From the NCBI GenBank assembly GCA_050247075.1, contig JBFWUW010000034.1, forward strand, positions 4,995 through 68,994: a stretch of DNA of 64,000 bases, in the 5' to 3' direction. Position 1 is the first letter of the stretch. Each line of letters starts with the position of its first letter. Below the pieces are notes generated by a model. That model made no database searches and had not been told where the DNA came from. It saw only the letters and a program-made list of their open reading frames with translations. The position numbers and the translations under genes were made by a program. Below, in pieces: positions 7,979-16,148 of the stretch. Origin of the DNA: JBFWUW01 sp050247075 (GTDB taxonomy: Bacteria > Planctomycetota > Planctomycetia > Pirellulales > JBFWUW01).

Positions 7979-9066
7979 ACGTAGGCCCCCGCCTTTTCCA
8001 CGGGCGAGCGCGGCGTGCGCAGAGCCTCGCGGGCAGACTTCTCCAAAACCGAGGCGGCTACGTCCATATCGGCCGAGGAAACGTCCAAGTGGGTCACGGC
8101 ACGCATCATTTGCGGCCCAAAGGCACTGATTAAGACGTGCTGCTGCTTGAGCCGCGAGGAGAACTCGGCCGCGGTCCCCAAGGTGGGGTCGACGCGGAAG
8201 ATAACCAAGTTGGTGTCGATCTCCGGCGGGCAAAGTTCCAGTCCGTCGATACCGCGAATTGCTTCTCCCAACCGGCGGGCGTTAACGTGATCCTCCGCCA
8301 GCCGTTCGACATGGTGTTCCAAGGCATACAAGGCACCCGCGGCGATAATGCCGGCCTGCCGCATTCCCCCGCCAAACAGCTTGCGGTGCCGCCGGGCTTG
8401 CTTCATCAAGTCGCGCGGCCCGCACAAGGCCGATCCCACCGGCGCGCCCAGGCCCTTGCTGAAACAGACGCTGACGGTGTCGAAGTGCTGGGCCCATTGG
8501 TCCACGGCAATGCCCGAGGCCACCTCGGCATTGAACAGCCGTGCCCCGTCGAGGTGCGTGGCCAAACCATTGGCGCGAGCCCATCCGCAAACGGCCGCCA
8601 AGCCATCGTAGGGCAGCACGCGGCCGCCGCCGCGATTGTGCGTGTTTTCCAGGCATAACAGCCGCGTGCGGACCAAATGCTCGTTGTCGGCCCGAATCAA
8701 GCCCGCGAGCTGCTCTGGTTCCAGCACACCAAAGTTTCCTTCGACCGGCCGCACCGCCAGGCCGCTGAGGGCCGCATAGGCACCTTGTTCGTAGTTGTAA
8801 ATGTGGCACTGCGCCTCGCAGATAAACTCATCCGCCGGCCGGCAATGCACGCGGACGCCAATCTGGTTGCTCATCGTTCCCGAGGGAACAAACAACGCGG
8901 CTTCTTTGCCCAGCCGGGCGGCGATCTTTTCTTGCAGTTCATTGATGGTCGGATCTTCGTCCAACACGTCGTCTCCCACCTTGGCCTCGGCCATGGCCCG
9001 CCGCATCTCGGCGGTGGGGCGCGTGGCCGTGTCACTACGCAAATCAATGGCTCGCGGTTGAGACAT
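7975..9066 (-). CDS. ltaE: Low-specificity L-threonine aldolase family protein
   Basis: A 363-aa PLP-dependent fold-type I enzyme that cleaves L-threonine or L-allo-threonine to glycine and acetaldehyde. The N-terminus IDLRSDTATRPT is the family hallmark. It is followed by EAALFVPSGTMSNQIG, the cofactor-stacking region ECHIYNYEQG-like at about residues 84-95, HLDGARLFNA with the PLP-nitrogen Asp, and the Schiff-base lysine in VCFSKGLGAPVGS (about Lys204). Length is normal. Broad-specificity members also act on other beta-hydroxy amino acids. It is first of a two-gene minus-strand unit with the membrane protein downstream. Confidence 0.93.
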   Translation of the reverse strand: MSQPRAIDLRSDTATRPTAEMRRAMAEAKVGDDVLDEDPTINELQEKIAARLGKEAALFVPSGTMSNQIGVRVHCRPADEFICEAQCHIYNYEQGAYAALSGLAVRPVEGNFGVLEPEQLAGLIRADNEHLVRTRLLCLENTHNRGGGRVLPYDGLAAVCGWARANGLATHLDGARLFNAEVASGIAVDQWAQHFDTVSVCFSKGLGAPVGSALCGPRDLMKQARRHRKLFGGGMRQAGIIAAGALYALEHHVERLAEDHVNARRLGEAIRGIDGLELCPPEIDTNLVIFRVDPTLGTAAEFSSRLKQQHVLISAFGPQMMRAVTHLDVSSADMDVAASVLEKSAREALRTPRSPVEKAGAYV

Positions 9067-9299
9067 GCTGGCAGGCTCTCCAAGAACGTAGCGGCGGGAA
9101 GGGGCGGGGAATCATCCGATGTTATCGCCGTGGCGGCGCGATTGCCAGGGCATGGCCACCACGCGGCGAGCAACCGCGGTATTCGAAATTTCCGCCCGGT
9201 TCGGGACTAGACCAGCATTTGGCTTAATGTAAAATGTGTTTTTGGGCGATCAAACATCTGTGATTTGGTCGTGAATGAAGAGTCGTTGTTTTCGAGAGG

Positions 9300-9400
9300 C
9301 CGTATTGGCACCGTCGTAGGCGGCGCCTACAGGGCCATCGGCGATGGAATCGCCTTCTACAGGAGCCGTCTCCGACGGCGGCAATCCGCGTTCAACCTGC
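9300..9400. repeat. Stacked palindromic modules upstream of the metal-transport operon
   Basis: Three hairpin modules follow each other: GTAGGCGGCGCCTAC, GGCGATGGAATCGCC and GCCGTCTCCGACGGC, linked by CTACAGG. The last module is shared with the composite elements at 4.8 and 51.5 kb, and GGCGATGGAATCGCC recurs at 17600. They lie in the roughly 360-bp gap before the binding-protein gene, whose promoter I could not identify. Confidence 0.8.
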
Positions 9401-9426
9401 TCCTTTCCTGTTGCTGGAAAATCAAC

Positions 9427-10425
9427 GTGATATATTATCGAACAACTTGCATGGCGTTGATGGCCGGCTTACTGGCCTTGGCCGCTAGTGGTTGCGGGCA
9501 ACCGGCGTCAACTGGAAATGCAGCGACAAGCGGCGGCGGACGCCGAATTGTCACCACGGTTTCCATGGTGACCGATATCGTCGGCCAGGTGGCGGGCGAC
9601 AAGTGCGAAGTGGTCGGTCTGCTGGGTGAGGGGACAGACCCGCACGGCTACAAACCGACCCGCAACGATGTCAAGCAATTGGAAGAAGCTTCGCTGGTCT
9701 TCTACTCCGGCTTGATGTTGGAAGGCCGCATGCAAGATGCCTTTACGCGCGTGGCCCGTAGCGGCAAGCCGGTCTATGCCGTGACCGAGGCTTTGGATGA
9801 GAAATACCTCCGTGAACCTCCGGAGTTCGCCGGGCATTACGACCCACATGTGTGGATGGACGTGCAAGCCTGGAGCCAATGCGTGGGATTCGTGGCCAAA
9901 ACGCTGGGGGAGTTCGACGCGTCCAACGCCGCCAGTTACCACGAGAACGCCGAAAAGTACCAACAAGAGTTGGTCCGGTTGGATGAATACGTGCGCAAGG
10001 TGATTAGCAGCATTCCGCCCGAGCAGCGGGTGATGGTGACGGCGCACGACGCCTTTGGCTACTTCGGTCGGGCCTACGATATCGAAGTCGAATCGGCCCA
10101 AGGCATTACCACCGAGTCCGAGCCAGGCGTAGACGACATCAACCAACTGGTCGATCTGATGGTCAACCGCAAGGTGAAGGCCATTTTCGTGGAGAGCAGC
10201 GTGGCGGAGAAGAACATTCGGGCGATTGTCGAGGGAGCGGCCAATCGTCAGTGGACCGTGACCGTGGGGGGCGAGTTATTTTCTGACGCCGCCGGCGCGC
10301 CTGGCACCTACGAGGGAACGTATATTGGCATGATTGACCATAATGCCACGACGATCGCCCGTGCATTGGGCGGCGAAGCACCAGAACGCGGGCTGAACGA
10401 AAAACTGAACACCAGCCATCCATGA
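9427..10425 (+). CDS. Metal ABC transporter substrate-binding lipoprotein (Mn/Fe-type, YtgA/MntC-like)
   Basis: A 332-aa cluster A-I solute-binding protein. Start GTG at 9427 gives a lipoprotein signal with a basic residue and a LAASGC lipobox; ATG 9451 is the alternative. After the signal come IVTTVSMVTDIVGQVAGDKCEV and the metal-ligand motifs: His in GTDPHGYKPTRND, His in GHYDPHVWMDV, Glu in GITTESEPGVDD and Asp in GGELFSDAAG. A His-His-Glu-Asp set is typical of manganese/iron-type proteins rather than zinc ones, and the His-rich loop of ZnuA is absent. The frame ends inside the start of the ATPase gene (ATGA overlap), so the operon is tightly coupled. Confidence 0.92.
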   Translation: MIYYRTTCMALMAGLLALAASGCGQPASTGNAATSGGGRRIVTTVSMVTDIVGQVAGDKCEVVGLLGEGTDPHGYKPTRNDVKQLEEASLVFYSGLMLEGRMQDAFTRVARSGKPVYAVTEALDEKYLREPPEFAGHYDPHVWMDVQAWSQCVGFVAKTLGEFDASNAASYHENAEKYQQELVRLDEYVRKVISSIPPEQRVMVTAHDAFGYFGRAYDIEVESAQGITTESEPGVDDINQLVDLMVNRKVKAIFVESSVAEKNIRAIVEGAANRQWTVTVGGELFSDAAGAPGTYEGTYIGMIDHNATTIARALGGEAPERGLNEKLNTSHP

Positions 10426-11231
10426 ATCAGGATTCTCCCGCCGTCACGCCTGACGCCGAACATCCCAAGACTTCGCCATTGTCGATTCACGACATGACGG
10501 TGGCCTACCACCGCAAGCCCGTGCTGTGGGATATCGACTACAACGCCCCCAGTGAGCAACTGATTGCCATCGTGGGGCCAAACGGGGCGGGCAAGAGTAC
10601 GCTCATCAAGGCGGCGTTGGACCTGGTCCCGAAAGCTTCGGGCGTGGTACAGGTGTTTGGCCAGCCCTACCACGAACAACGCGGCCGGGTCTCTTACGTG
10701 CCGCAACGGGGAAGCGTTGACTGGGACTTTCCCGTGAGCGCACTCGACGTGGTGGCGATGGGCTTGTATCGCCAGATCGGCTGGTGCCGGCCGGTGTTGC
10801 GGCGGCATAAAGTTCAGGCCCGCGAATGTTTGGCCAGAGTCGGCATGGCGGATTATGCCGGCCGGCAAATCAGTCAATTGTCGGGGGGCCAACAGCAACG
10901 GGTATTTTTGGCCCGCGCCCTAGCCCAGGATGCGGAGTTGTACCTGATGGACGAACCGTTTGCCGGCGTCGATGCCGCGACCGAACGGGCCATCGTGGGA
11001 GTGCTGCGCGAGCTGCGGTCCAACGGCAAGACGGCCATCGTCGTGCATCACGATTTGCAAACCGTGCCCGACTACTTCGACCAGGTGCTGCTGCTCAACA
11101 TGCGTCTGGTGGCGGCCGGGCCGACATCAGAGGTCTTCACGCCGGAGAATCTTCGCAAGACTTACGGCGGAAAACTGGCCCTGCTGGACCAGGTTGGCCA
11201 GCGGATGAAAATGGGGGGGGCAGGCCCATGA
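10422..11231 (+). CDS. Metal ABC transporter ATP-binding protein (YtgB/MntB-like)
   Basis: A 269-aa ATPase subunit of the manganese/iron/zinc importer family. Walker A is GPNGAGKST, the Q-loop region is YVPQRGSVDWDFP (the VDWDFP stretch is typical of this metal family), the ABC signature is LSGGQQQR, Walker B is LYLMDEPF and the switch His lies in AIVVHHDL. It overlaps the binding-protein gene by 4 bases and the first permease gene by 4 bases. It powers import of the metal delivered by the upstream lipoprotein. Confidence 0.95.
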   Translation: MNQDSPAVTPDAEHPKTSPLSIHDMTVAYHRKPVLWDIDYNAPSEQLIAIVGPNGAGKSTLIKAALDLVPKASGVVQVFGQPYHEQRGRVSYVPQRGSVDWDFPVSALDVVAMGLYRQIGWCRPVLRRHKVQARECLARVGMADYAGRQISQLSGGQQQRVFLARALAQDAELYLMDEPFAGVDAATERAIVGVLRELRSNGKTAIVVHHDLQTVPDYFDQVLLLNMRLVAAGPTSEVFTPENLRKTYGGKLALLDQVGQRMKMGGAGP

Positions 11232-12742
11232 TGCGGCTGTCGCTGGTAGCGGCGGGCATGTTGGCCGTATTCATTCTCGGCACGCCGTCCGCTGTTGCCC
11301 AGGAGGGAACGCACACGCCAGCGCGAACAGATCTACATGTTCCGCGCCCAGTCATGCCCGACCGCGACATGGTCTGGCCGACCCGCGACCAATGGCTGCG
11401 CGTGCTGACACTGCGCGACTACAACACGCGGATCATCTTATTGGGCACGGTGCTGCTTGGCTCTTGCGCCGGCGTGGTCGGCACGTTCATGCTGTTGCGC
11501 AAACGGGCCTTGGTGGGGGATGTGGTCAGCCACGCTTCCCTGCCGGGGATCGCCATTGCATTCTTGTTGATGGAGGCGGTCCGTCCAGGTTCGGGCAAAT
11601 CACTGCCCGGGTTGTTGACCGGTGCGCTGCTGGCCGGGTTGCTGGGGGTATCGTGCGTGACGCTCATTCGACGTGCGACCAAGATCAAGGACGATGCCGC
11701 ACTGGCCGTTGTGCTGAGCGTCTTTTTCGGCTTGGGGATTGCGCTGTTTACCGTGGTGCAGAAGGTTCCCACGGGCAACTCGGCCGGCCTCAAGGATTTT
11801 ATCCTGGGCCGAACCGCAGCCATGATTGCCAGCGATGTGTGGCTCATCGCGTGGGCGGCGCTAGGTGTAATGCTGGTCTGCGGCTTGCTGTTTAAGGAAT
11901 TTTCCCTGCTCTGTTTCGACCAGGATTACGCCGCCACGCTTGGTTGGCCCGTAGTGGCGTTGGATCTGGCGTTGATGGCCTTGGTGGTCTGCGTGACCGT
12001 GATTGGGTTGCAAAGTGTTGGGTTGCTGCTGGTGGTGGCGCTGCTGATCGTTCCCGCGGCGGCGGCCCGTTTTTGGACCGACCGGCTGCTGCCGATGGCA
12101 ATGCTGGCCGGCGCGTTGGGGGGCGTTAGCGCGTGCTTGGGCGTCATCATCAGCGCGCTGTTGCCAAGATTGGCGGCGGGACCGGTGATTGTGTTGGTGG
12201 GGGCCGCCTGCTTTGTCTTCAGCATGCTGGCCGGGACACGGCGCGGCGTGCTGCGGCGAACTCTGGCACAGCGCCGCTCACAACGCCGGGTTGGGCGGCA
12301 AGATCTGCTGCGGGCGGCCTATGAATGCCTGGAACCAACCTTCCCCGGCGAGGCGCGGCACGCCATTCCGCGAGAAATGACAGCGGCGGTGATTTCGTTC
12401 GACCAGTTGCTGGCGCGGCGGTCTTGGCCGGCGGCACGGTTGCGGCAATTGCTGACCGCGGCAGTTCGCGAAAGCGTGTTTACGCCCGCGGCGGGAGGAT
12501 ACAGGTTTACGGCGAATGGCGCATTGCAGGCTTTTCACGCGGTGCGTAATCACCGCCTGTGGGAGACCTACCTGGTGACGTACGCCGACGTGGCACCCAG
12601 CCAGGTCGATCGCGATGCCGACCGCATCGAGCATGTGCTAGAACCTGAATTGATCGACGAGCTGGAAGACTTGCTGGCGGAAAGCTATCCCCGGCTGGCC
12701 ATGCCTCCCAGCCCGCATCCGTTGCCCGCCACGACGGAGTAA
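11228..12742 (+). CDS. Metal ABC transporter permease fused to a DtxR/MntR-like domain (YtgCR-like)
   Basis: A 504-aa protein. It starts at the first of two ATGs overlapping the ATPase stop. An N-terminal signal-like segment (to about residue 24, ending SAVAQ) precedes the ABC-3 permease core. That core runs from IILLGTVLLGSCAGVVGTFM through the family motifs DVVSHASLPGIAIA and SVGLLLVVALLIVPAAAA to about residue 340. The last 160 residues are soluble. They contain a winged-helix-like stretch (FDQLLARRSW...GYRFTANGALQA) and a dimerisation/metal-binding-like helix set HRLWETYLV and DADRIEHVLEPELIDELE, like MntR/DtxR. The DPHG motif is degenerate here (PSPHPLP). The gene order matches chlamydial ytgC-R. 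Confidence 0.88.
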   Translation: MMRLSLVAAGMLAVFILGTPSAVAQEGTHTPARTDLHVPRPVMPDRDMVWPTRDQWLRVLTLRDYNTRIILLGTVLLGSCAGVVGTFMLLRKRALVGDVVSHASLPGIAIAFLLMEAVRPGSGKSLPGLLTGALLAGLLGVSCVTLIRRATKIKDDAALAVVLSVFFGLGIALFTVVQKVPTGNSAGLKDFILGRTAAMIASDVWLIAWAALGVMLVCGLLFKEFSLLCFDQDYAATLGWPVVALDLALMALVVCVTVIGLQSVGLLLVVALLIVPAAAARFWTDRLLPMAMLAGALGGVSACLGVIISALLPRLAAGPVIVLVGAACFVFSMLAGTRRGVLRRTLAQRRSQRRVGRQDLLRAAYECLEPTFPGEARHAIPREMTAAVISFDQLLARRSWPAARLRQLLTAAVRESVFTPAAGGYRFTANGALQAFHAVRNHRLWETYLVTYADVAPSQVDRDADRIEHVLEPELIDELEDLLAESYPRLAMPPSPHPLPATTE

Positions 12743-12746
12743 CCGC

Positions 12747-14159
12747 ATGATGATCGACATAATCGACCGGCTTCGCGGCTGGGGCTCGCTAGACACGTTG
12801 ATCGTCCTCACGGCAGCGCTGAGCGCCATGGCTTGCGCATTGCCGGGCGTGTTTCTGGTGCTCAAGCGGCAAAGCATGATGGGCGATGCCTTGAGCCATA
12901 CCGTGCTGCCTGGCATTGTGTGCGCATTCCTGTTCGCGCACGCCTTGGCGGTTCGCGGTTGGATTTCGCCCGCTTCCTACGATGCCGCGCAACACGCCAT
13001 CATGATGTTGGGCGCGGCGGCCATTGGTGTGTTTTCGGCCGTATTGACGGAGTGGCTGCAACGCGTGGGCCGGGTGGAAGCCACCGCTGCCCTGGGCGTG
13101 GTCTTTACCACCCTGTTTGCCTTGGGATTGTTGCTGATTCGCGTGGCGGCCGATAATGTCCATATCGACCCCGATTGCGTGCTGTACGGCACGCTGGAAA
13201 TCGCCGTGTATGGCCAAGCCGGCGTGCCGCGGGCCGTGTGGATCAACGGCGGAGTGCTGTCGGTGAACCTGGTGCTGGTGATCGCGTTCTACAAGGAATT
13301 GCGGGTGGCGGCGTTCGACCCGGCCTTGGCGACCACCTTGGGCATTCCGGCCAGGGGCGTGCATTATGTGTTAATGGCCATGACGGCCGTGACCTTGGTG
13401 GCGGCGTTTGAAAGCGTGGGGAGCATCCTGGTGATTGCCATGCTGATTGCGCCGGCGGCCACGGCCTCGCTGTTGACGGAGCGGCTGTCGCGAATGATTG
13501 GCCTGAGCCTGATTTTCGCGGCCGCGGCCGCGGTGGTCGGGCATGGAATGGCCATCTCACTTCCACCCGTTTTGTTTTCGGGGGTCGGCTTTCCCAGCGA
13601 TGGCGATGCCAGCACGGCCGGCATGATGGCCGTGGCCTGCGGATCGTTCTTTTTGGCGGCGGTGTTGTTTTCGCCGCGACAAGGTGTGTTGGGCAAAATA
13701 CTGCATGCCGCGCGGTTTCGGCTCCGAATTGCCGCGGAAGATGTACTTGGTTCGCTCTATCGGCACGAGGAAGCGGCCAATGCGGCGCATGGGCTGCCGC
13801 AAGCCCGCGATCAGGCGCAAGGGATTTCTCCTTGGTTGCGACGGTTGGCAACGTGGCGGCTAACCCGGCAAGGACTATTGGCCGGCACGGCGTCGTCGCT
13901 GCATCTCACTCCGGCGGGGCAGTTGGCGGGCGAGGAGCTGGTTCGTTCGCATCGCCTGTGGGAAAGTTACATGGCCCGGCACTTTCCCCTGCCAGAAGAC
14001 CACTTGCACGATACCGCGGCGGTGGTCGAGCACTACCTGGGCCGAGAACTGCAAGAACAATTGGCGGAAGAACTGGAAAGCCCCGCCACCGACCCGCACG
14101 GGCGAGCCATTCCGCCGGTCCCAGCCATCCCATCTCAAGTGGCCGACGACAAGAGATAA
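12747..14159 (+). CDS. Second metal ABC transporter permease with DtxR/MntR-like C-terminal domain (YtgD-like)
   Basis: A 470-aa protein starting 5 bases after the previous gene. The ABC-3 core covers about residues 1-315, with the motifs MMGDALSHTVLPGIV and ESVGSILVIAMLIAPAATA. The soluble C-terminus holds a winged helix (WRLTRQGLLAGTASSLHLTPAG), HRLWESYMARHFPLPEDHLHD, VVEHYLG and ATDPHGRAIPP. The last motif is the DPHGxPIP signature of DtxR/MntR metal sensors. The conserved Glu-His pair of the metal site is present. Chlamydial YtgD is a plain permease, so the extra domain is unusual by that comparison. It ends the operon; no terminator was seen. Confidence 0.88.
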   Translation: MMIDIIDRLRGWGSLDTLIVLTAALSAMACALPGVFLVLKRQSMMGDALSHTVLPGIVCAFLFAHALAVRGWISPASYDAAQHAIMMLGAAAIGVFSAVLTEWLQRVGRVEATAALGVVFTTLFALGLLLIRVAADNVHIDPDCVLYGTLEIAVYGQAGVPRAVWINGGVLSVNLVLVIAFYKELRVAAFDPALATTLGIPARGVHYVLMAMTAVTLVAAFESVGSILVIAMLIAPAATASLLTERLSRMIGLSLIFAAAAAVVGHGMAISLPPVLFSGVGFPSDGDASTAGMMAVACGSFFLAAVLFSPRQGVLGKILHAARFRLRIAAEDVLGSLYRHEEAANAAHGLPQARDQAQGISPWLRRLATWRLTRQGLLAGTASSLHLTPAGQLAGEELVRSHRLWESYMARHFPLPEDHLHDTAAVVEHYLGRELQEQLAEELESPATDPHGRAIPPVPAIPSQVADDKR

Positions 14160-14433
14160 AGCAGTTGCCGATTCTATTTTGAGGAAGTTTCTGGCCAAAC
14201 GGCACGGTTTCGCCCGAATGAGGATGTTATTTCGGGGTGGCTTCCGCCTTGTTCCTGGATGGCGATACGCTCGGCCCGGTAGACGATGCCAGCAGCCGGT
14301 TATAGAGTTGGATATACGGCAGGCGTGCGCGTCGTGCCTGAATTACCCATTTCAACATTAGCGCGCCGCATGGTGGCCGATACAATACGCCCCCCGTGGC
14401 GGTTGCCCCAATGTATGACGTGCAATTGAACTC
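14160..14433. other. Intergenic gap after the metal-transport operon
   Basis: About 270 bp with no supported gene, terminator or repeat of the families found elsewhere. It probably contains the promoter of the following DedA gene. Confidence 0.4.
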
Positions 14434-15084
14434 ATGCCCGATCTGCTGCCTTATCTGCTGCCGGCTATCCTTTTGATCCTGACAGGATCGGGGCTGCCGA
14501 TTCCGGAAGAGGCAATCGTGGTAGGCGCGGGCGTGGCGGCTTCTCTGGGGACCATCAACCCTTGGGGCGGGGTGCTGGCGTGCATTCTTGGTGCCTTGTT
14601 GGGCGATCTGCTGGCCTACTACATTGGCCGCCGATTTGGCCGCGGCATGCTGCAAAAACGCTCCTGGTTCGCCCGACTGATGCATGCCGACCGAGAACGA
14701 CAGATCGAGGAGATGATTAGCCGGCACGGCCTCAAGGTCTTCTTCCTGGCCCGATTTTTGGTCGGCCTGCGGGCACCCATCTATTTGACGGCCGGAATTT
14801 TGCGGGTGCCGGTGCGCAAGTTTCTATTGATCGACACCATCAGCGCGCTGGTCGTGATCGGCCTGTTCTACGGTCTGGCATTTCGATACGGCGAAACCGT
14901 GGGGAAATGGATCCACACCGGCGAAATATGGGTCACGGTAACCGTTGTCGTAGGCTGCTTGGGGGCGGCGATTGCGTTCTGGATCGTCCATCAGCGGCGC
15001 AAACGGGCGGCATCCCTGGACGATTCGGCGGCGACCGGCAATGAACACTCCAAGTCCGACAAAATTCAAAACACGACGATTTGA
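14434..15084 (+). CDS. DedA family membrane protein (SNARE-associated/VTT domain)
   Basis: A 216-aa polytopic membrane protein. The DedA signature is clear: GLPIPEEAIVVGAGVAA near the N-terminus, GALLGDLLAYYIGRRFGRG, then FFLARFLVGLRAPIYLTAGILRVPVRKFLLID with the conserved Arg and Gly-rich motif. Four to five membrane segments are visible, and the C-terminus is charged and cytoplasmic-looking. DedA proteins help maintain membrane lipid balance and include lipid-carrier and phospholipid transporters; the substrate here is unknown. The deacetylase gene follows after 55 bases and may share a transcript. Confidence 0.9.
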   Translation: MPDLLPYLLPAILLILTGSGLPIPEEAIVVGAGVAASLGTINPWGGVLACILGALLGDLLAYYIGRRFGRGMLQKRSWFARLMHADRERQIEEMISRHGLKVFFLARFLVGLRAPIYLTAGILRVPVRKFLLIDTISALVVIGLFYGLAFRYGETVGKWIHTGEIWVTVTVVVGCLGAAIAFWIVHQRRKRAASLDDSAATGNEHSKSDKIQNTTI

Positions 15085-15139
15085 GACTATTGATTGGTTT
15101 TGAGCGGCCAAGTCTATCCTCCCGCGAGTACAAGCCGTC

Positions 15140-15859
15140 GTGACAGGTACCAGTACCGTAAATGAGCCGCCACTGGATGTCTTGGTCGTGGCACCACATC
15201 CGGACGATGCCGAACTGGGCATGGGGGGGGCCATCTTGAGGTTTCGGGCGGAAGGCTGGCGCGTGGGCATCTTGGATTTGACCTCGGGCGAGCCTACACC
15301 GCATGGCGGCCCCGCCACCCGTCAGCAAGAGACGGCGGCGGCCACCGCCATTTTGGGAATCGACTGGCGCAAGAATCTAGGCCTGCCCAACCGGTCGCTT
15401 GAGCCGACCCTGGAAGCACGCCGGGCATTGGCGGGCGTGTTTCGACAGACGCGGGCCCGCTGGCTGTTTTGCCCCTATTGGGTCGACGCCCATCCAGACC
15501 ACCTGGCCGCAACGGAACTGACCGAGGCCGCCCGTTTTTGGGCCAAACTCAGCAAGTCCGATCTGCCCGGAGAGCCGCACCACCCGCAGCGCGTGTGGCA
15601 CTACTCATGCGTACATCTGCGCCAAGTCAATCCGCCGGCGATGATCTTGGATATTAGTCCCTATTGGGACGCCAAACGGGCGGCCATTGAGTGCTATCAG
15701 TCGCAATTCGTGGCGGGCAAGCCGGTGGAGCCGCCGACGTTTGTTGACCGCCTGCGCGATCAAGCCGCCTACTGGGGCTGGGCGATCGGTGCGCGATACG
15801 GCGAACCCTTCTACAGCCGCGAGCCGCTAGGCTTGCGCAGCATGCGCGACTTGATGTAA
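15140..15859 (+). CDS. PIG-L family deacetylase, BshB1-like
   Basis: A 239-aa zinc-dependent LmbE/PIG-L deacetylase starting at GTG. The metal-binding motif PHPDDAELGMGG lies near residue 20 and the second motif DAHPDH near residue 117. SGEPTPHGGPATRQQE and LGLPNRSLEPT resemble BshB1, which deacetylates GlcNAc-malate in bacillithiol synthesis. The C-terminus SQFVAGKP...YGEPFYSREPL also fits BshB1. No bshA or bshC is nearby, so the bacillithiol role is inferred from resemblance only. Confidence 0.85.
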   Translation: MTGTSTVNEPPLDVLVVAPHPDDAELGMGGAILRFRAEGWRVGILDLTSGEPTPHGGPATRQQETAAATAILGIDWRKNLGLPNRSLEPTLEARRALAGVFRQTRARWLFCPYWVDAHPDHLAATELTEAARFWAKLSKSDLPGEPHHPQRVWHYSCVHLRQVNPPAMILDISPYWDAKRAAIECYQSQFVAGKPVEPPTFVDRLRDQAAYWGWAIGARYGEPFYSREPLGLRSMRDLM

Positions 15860-15867
15860 CTTGCTCA

Positions 15868-15946
15868 GGGTGCCACTGGCGGCTTGTCCGCCGGTGGAAC
15901 AGTAGGTTGTCTCGCCCACTGGCGGGCAAGCCGGCCGGTGGCACCC
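15868..15946. repeat. Pair of GCCACTGGCGG-type hairpin modules
   Basis: Two related inverted repeats follow the deacetylase gene: GTGCCACTGGCGGCTTGTCC with CCGGTGG, and CCACTGGCGGGCAAGCCGGC with CGGTGGCACC. The outer ends GTGCCAC and GTGGCAC also pair, giving a nested structure. A related hairpin is at 4703-4738. It could act as a bidirectional terminator. Confidence 0.75.
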
Positions 15947-16148
15947 AAGCCTCCCCAAGGCTCGTTTCCGAGAAGCCACCAACATGCGCCGCGCCGGCGG
16001 TTCGGGCATTGCTAGCGCGCGATTCATGCGGAACCGCCAGTTAGATTACATCGTTGGCGCGGACTTTGCCGATAATGCGGATATTGCCGGTTGAGCGTGC
16101 GGCTTGGTGCGCACCGCCGACAGGCAACGTGCATTCTGGCGGCAACTC

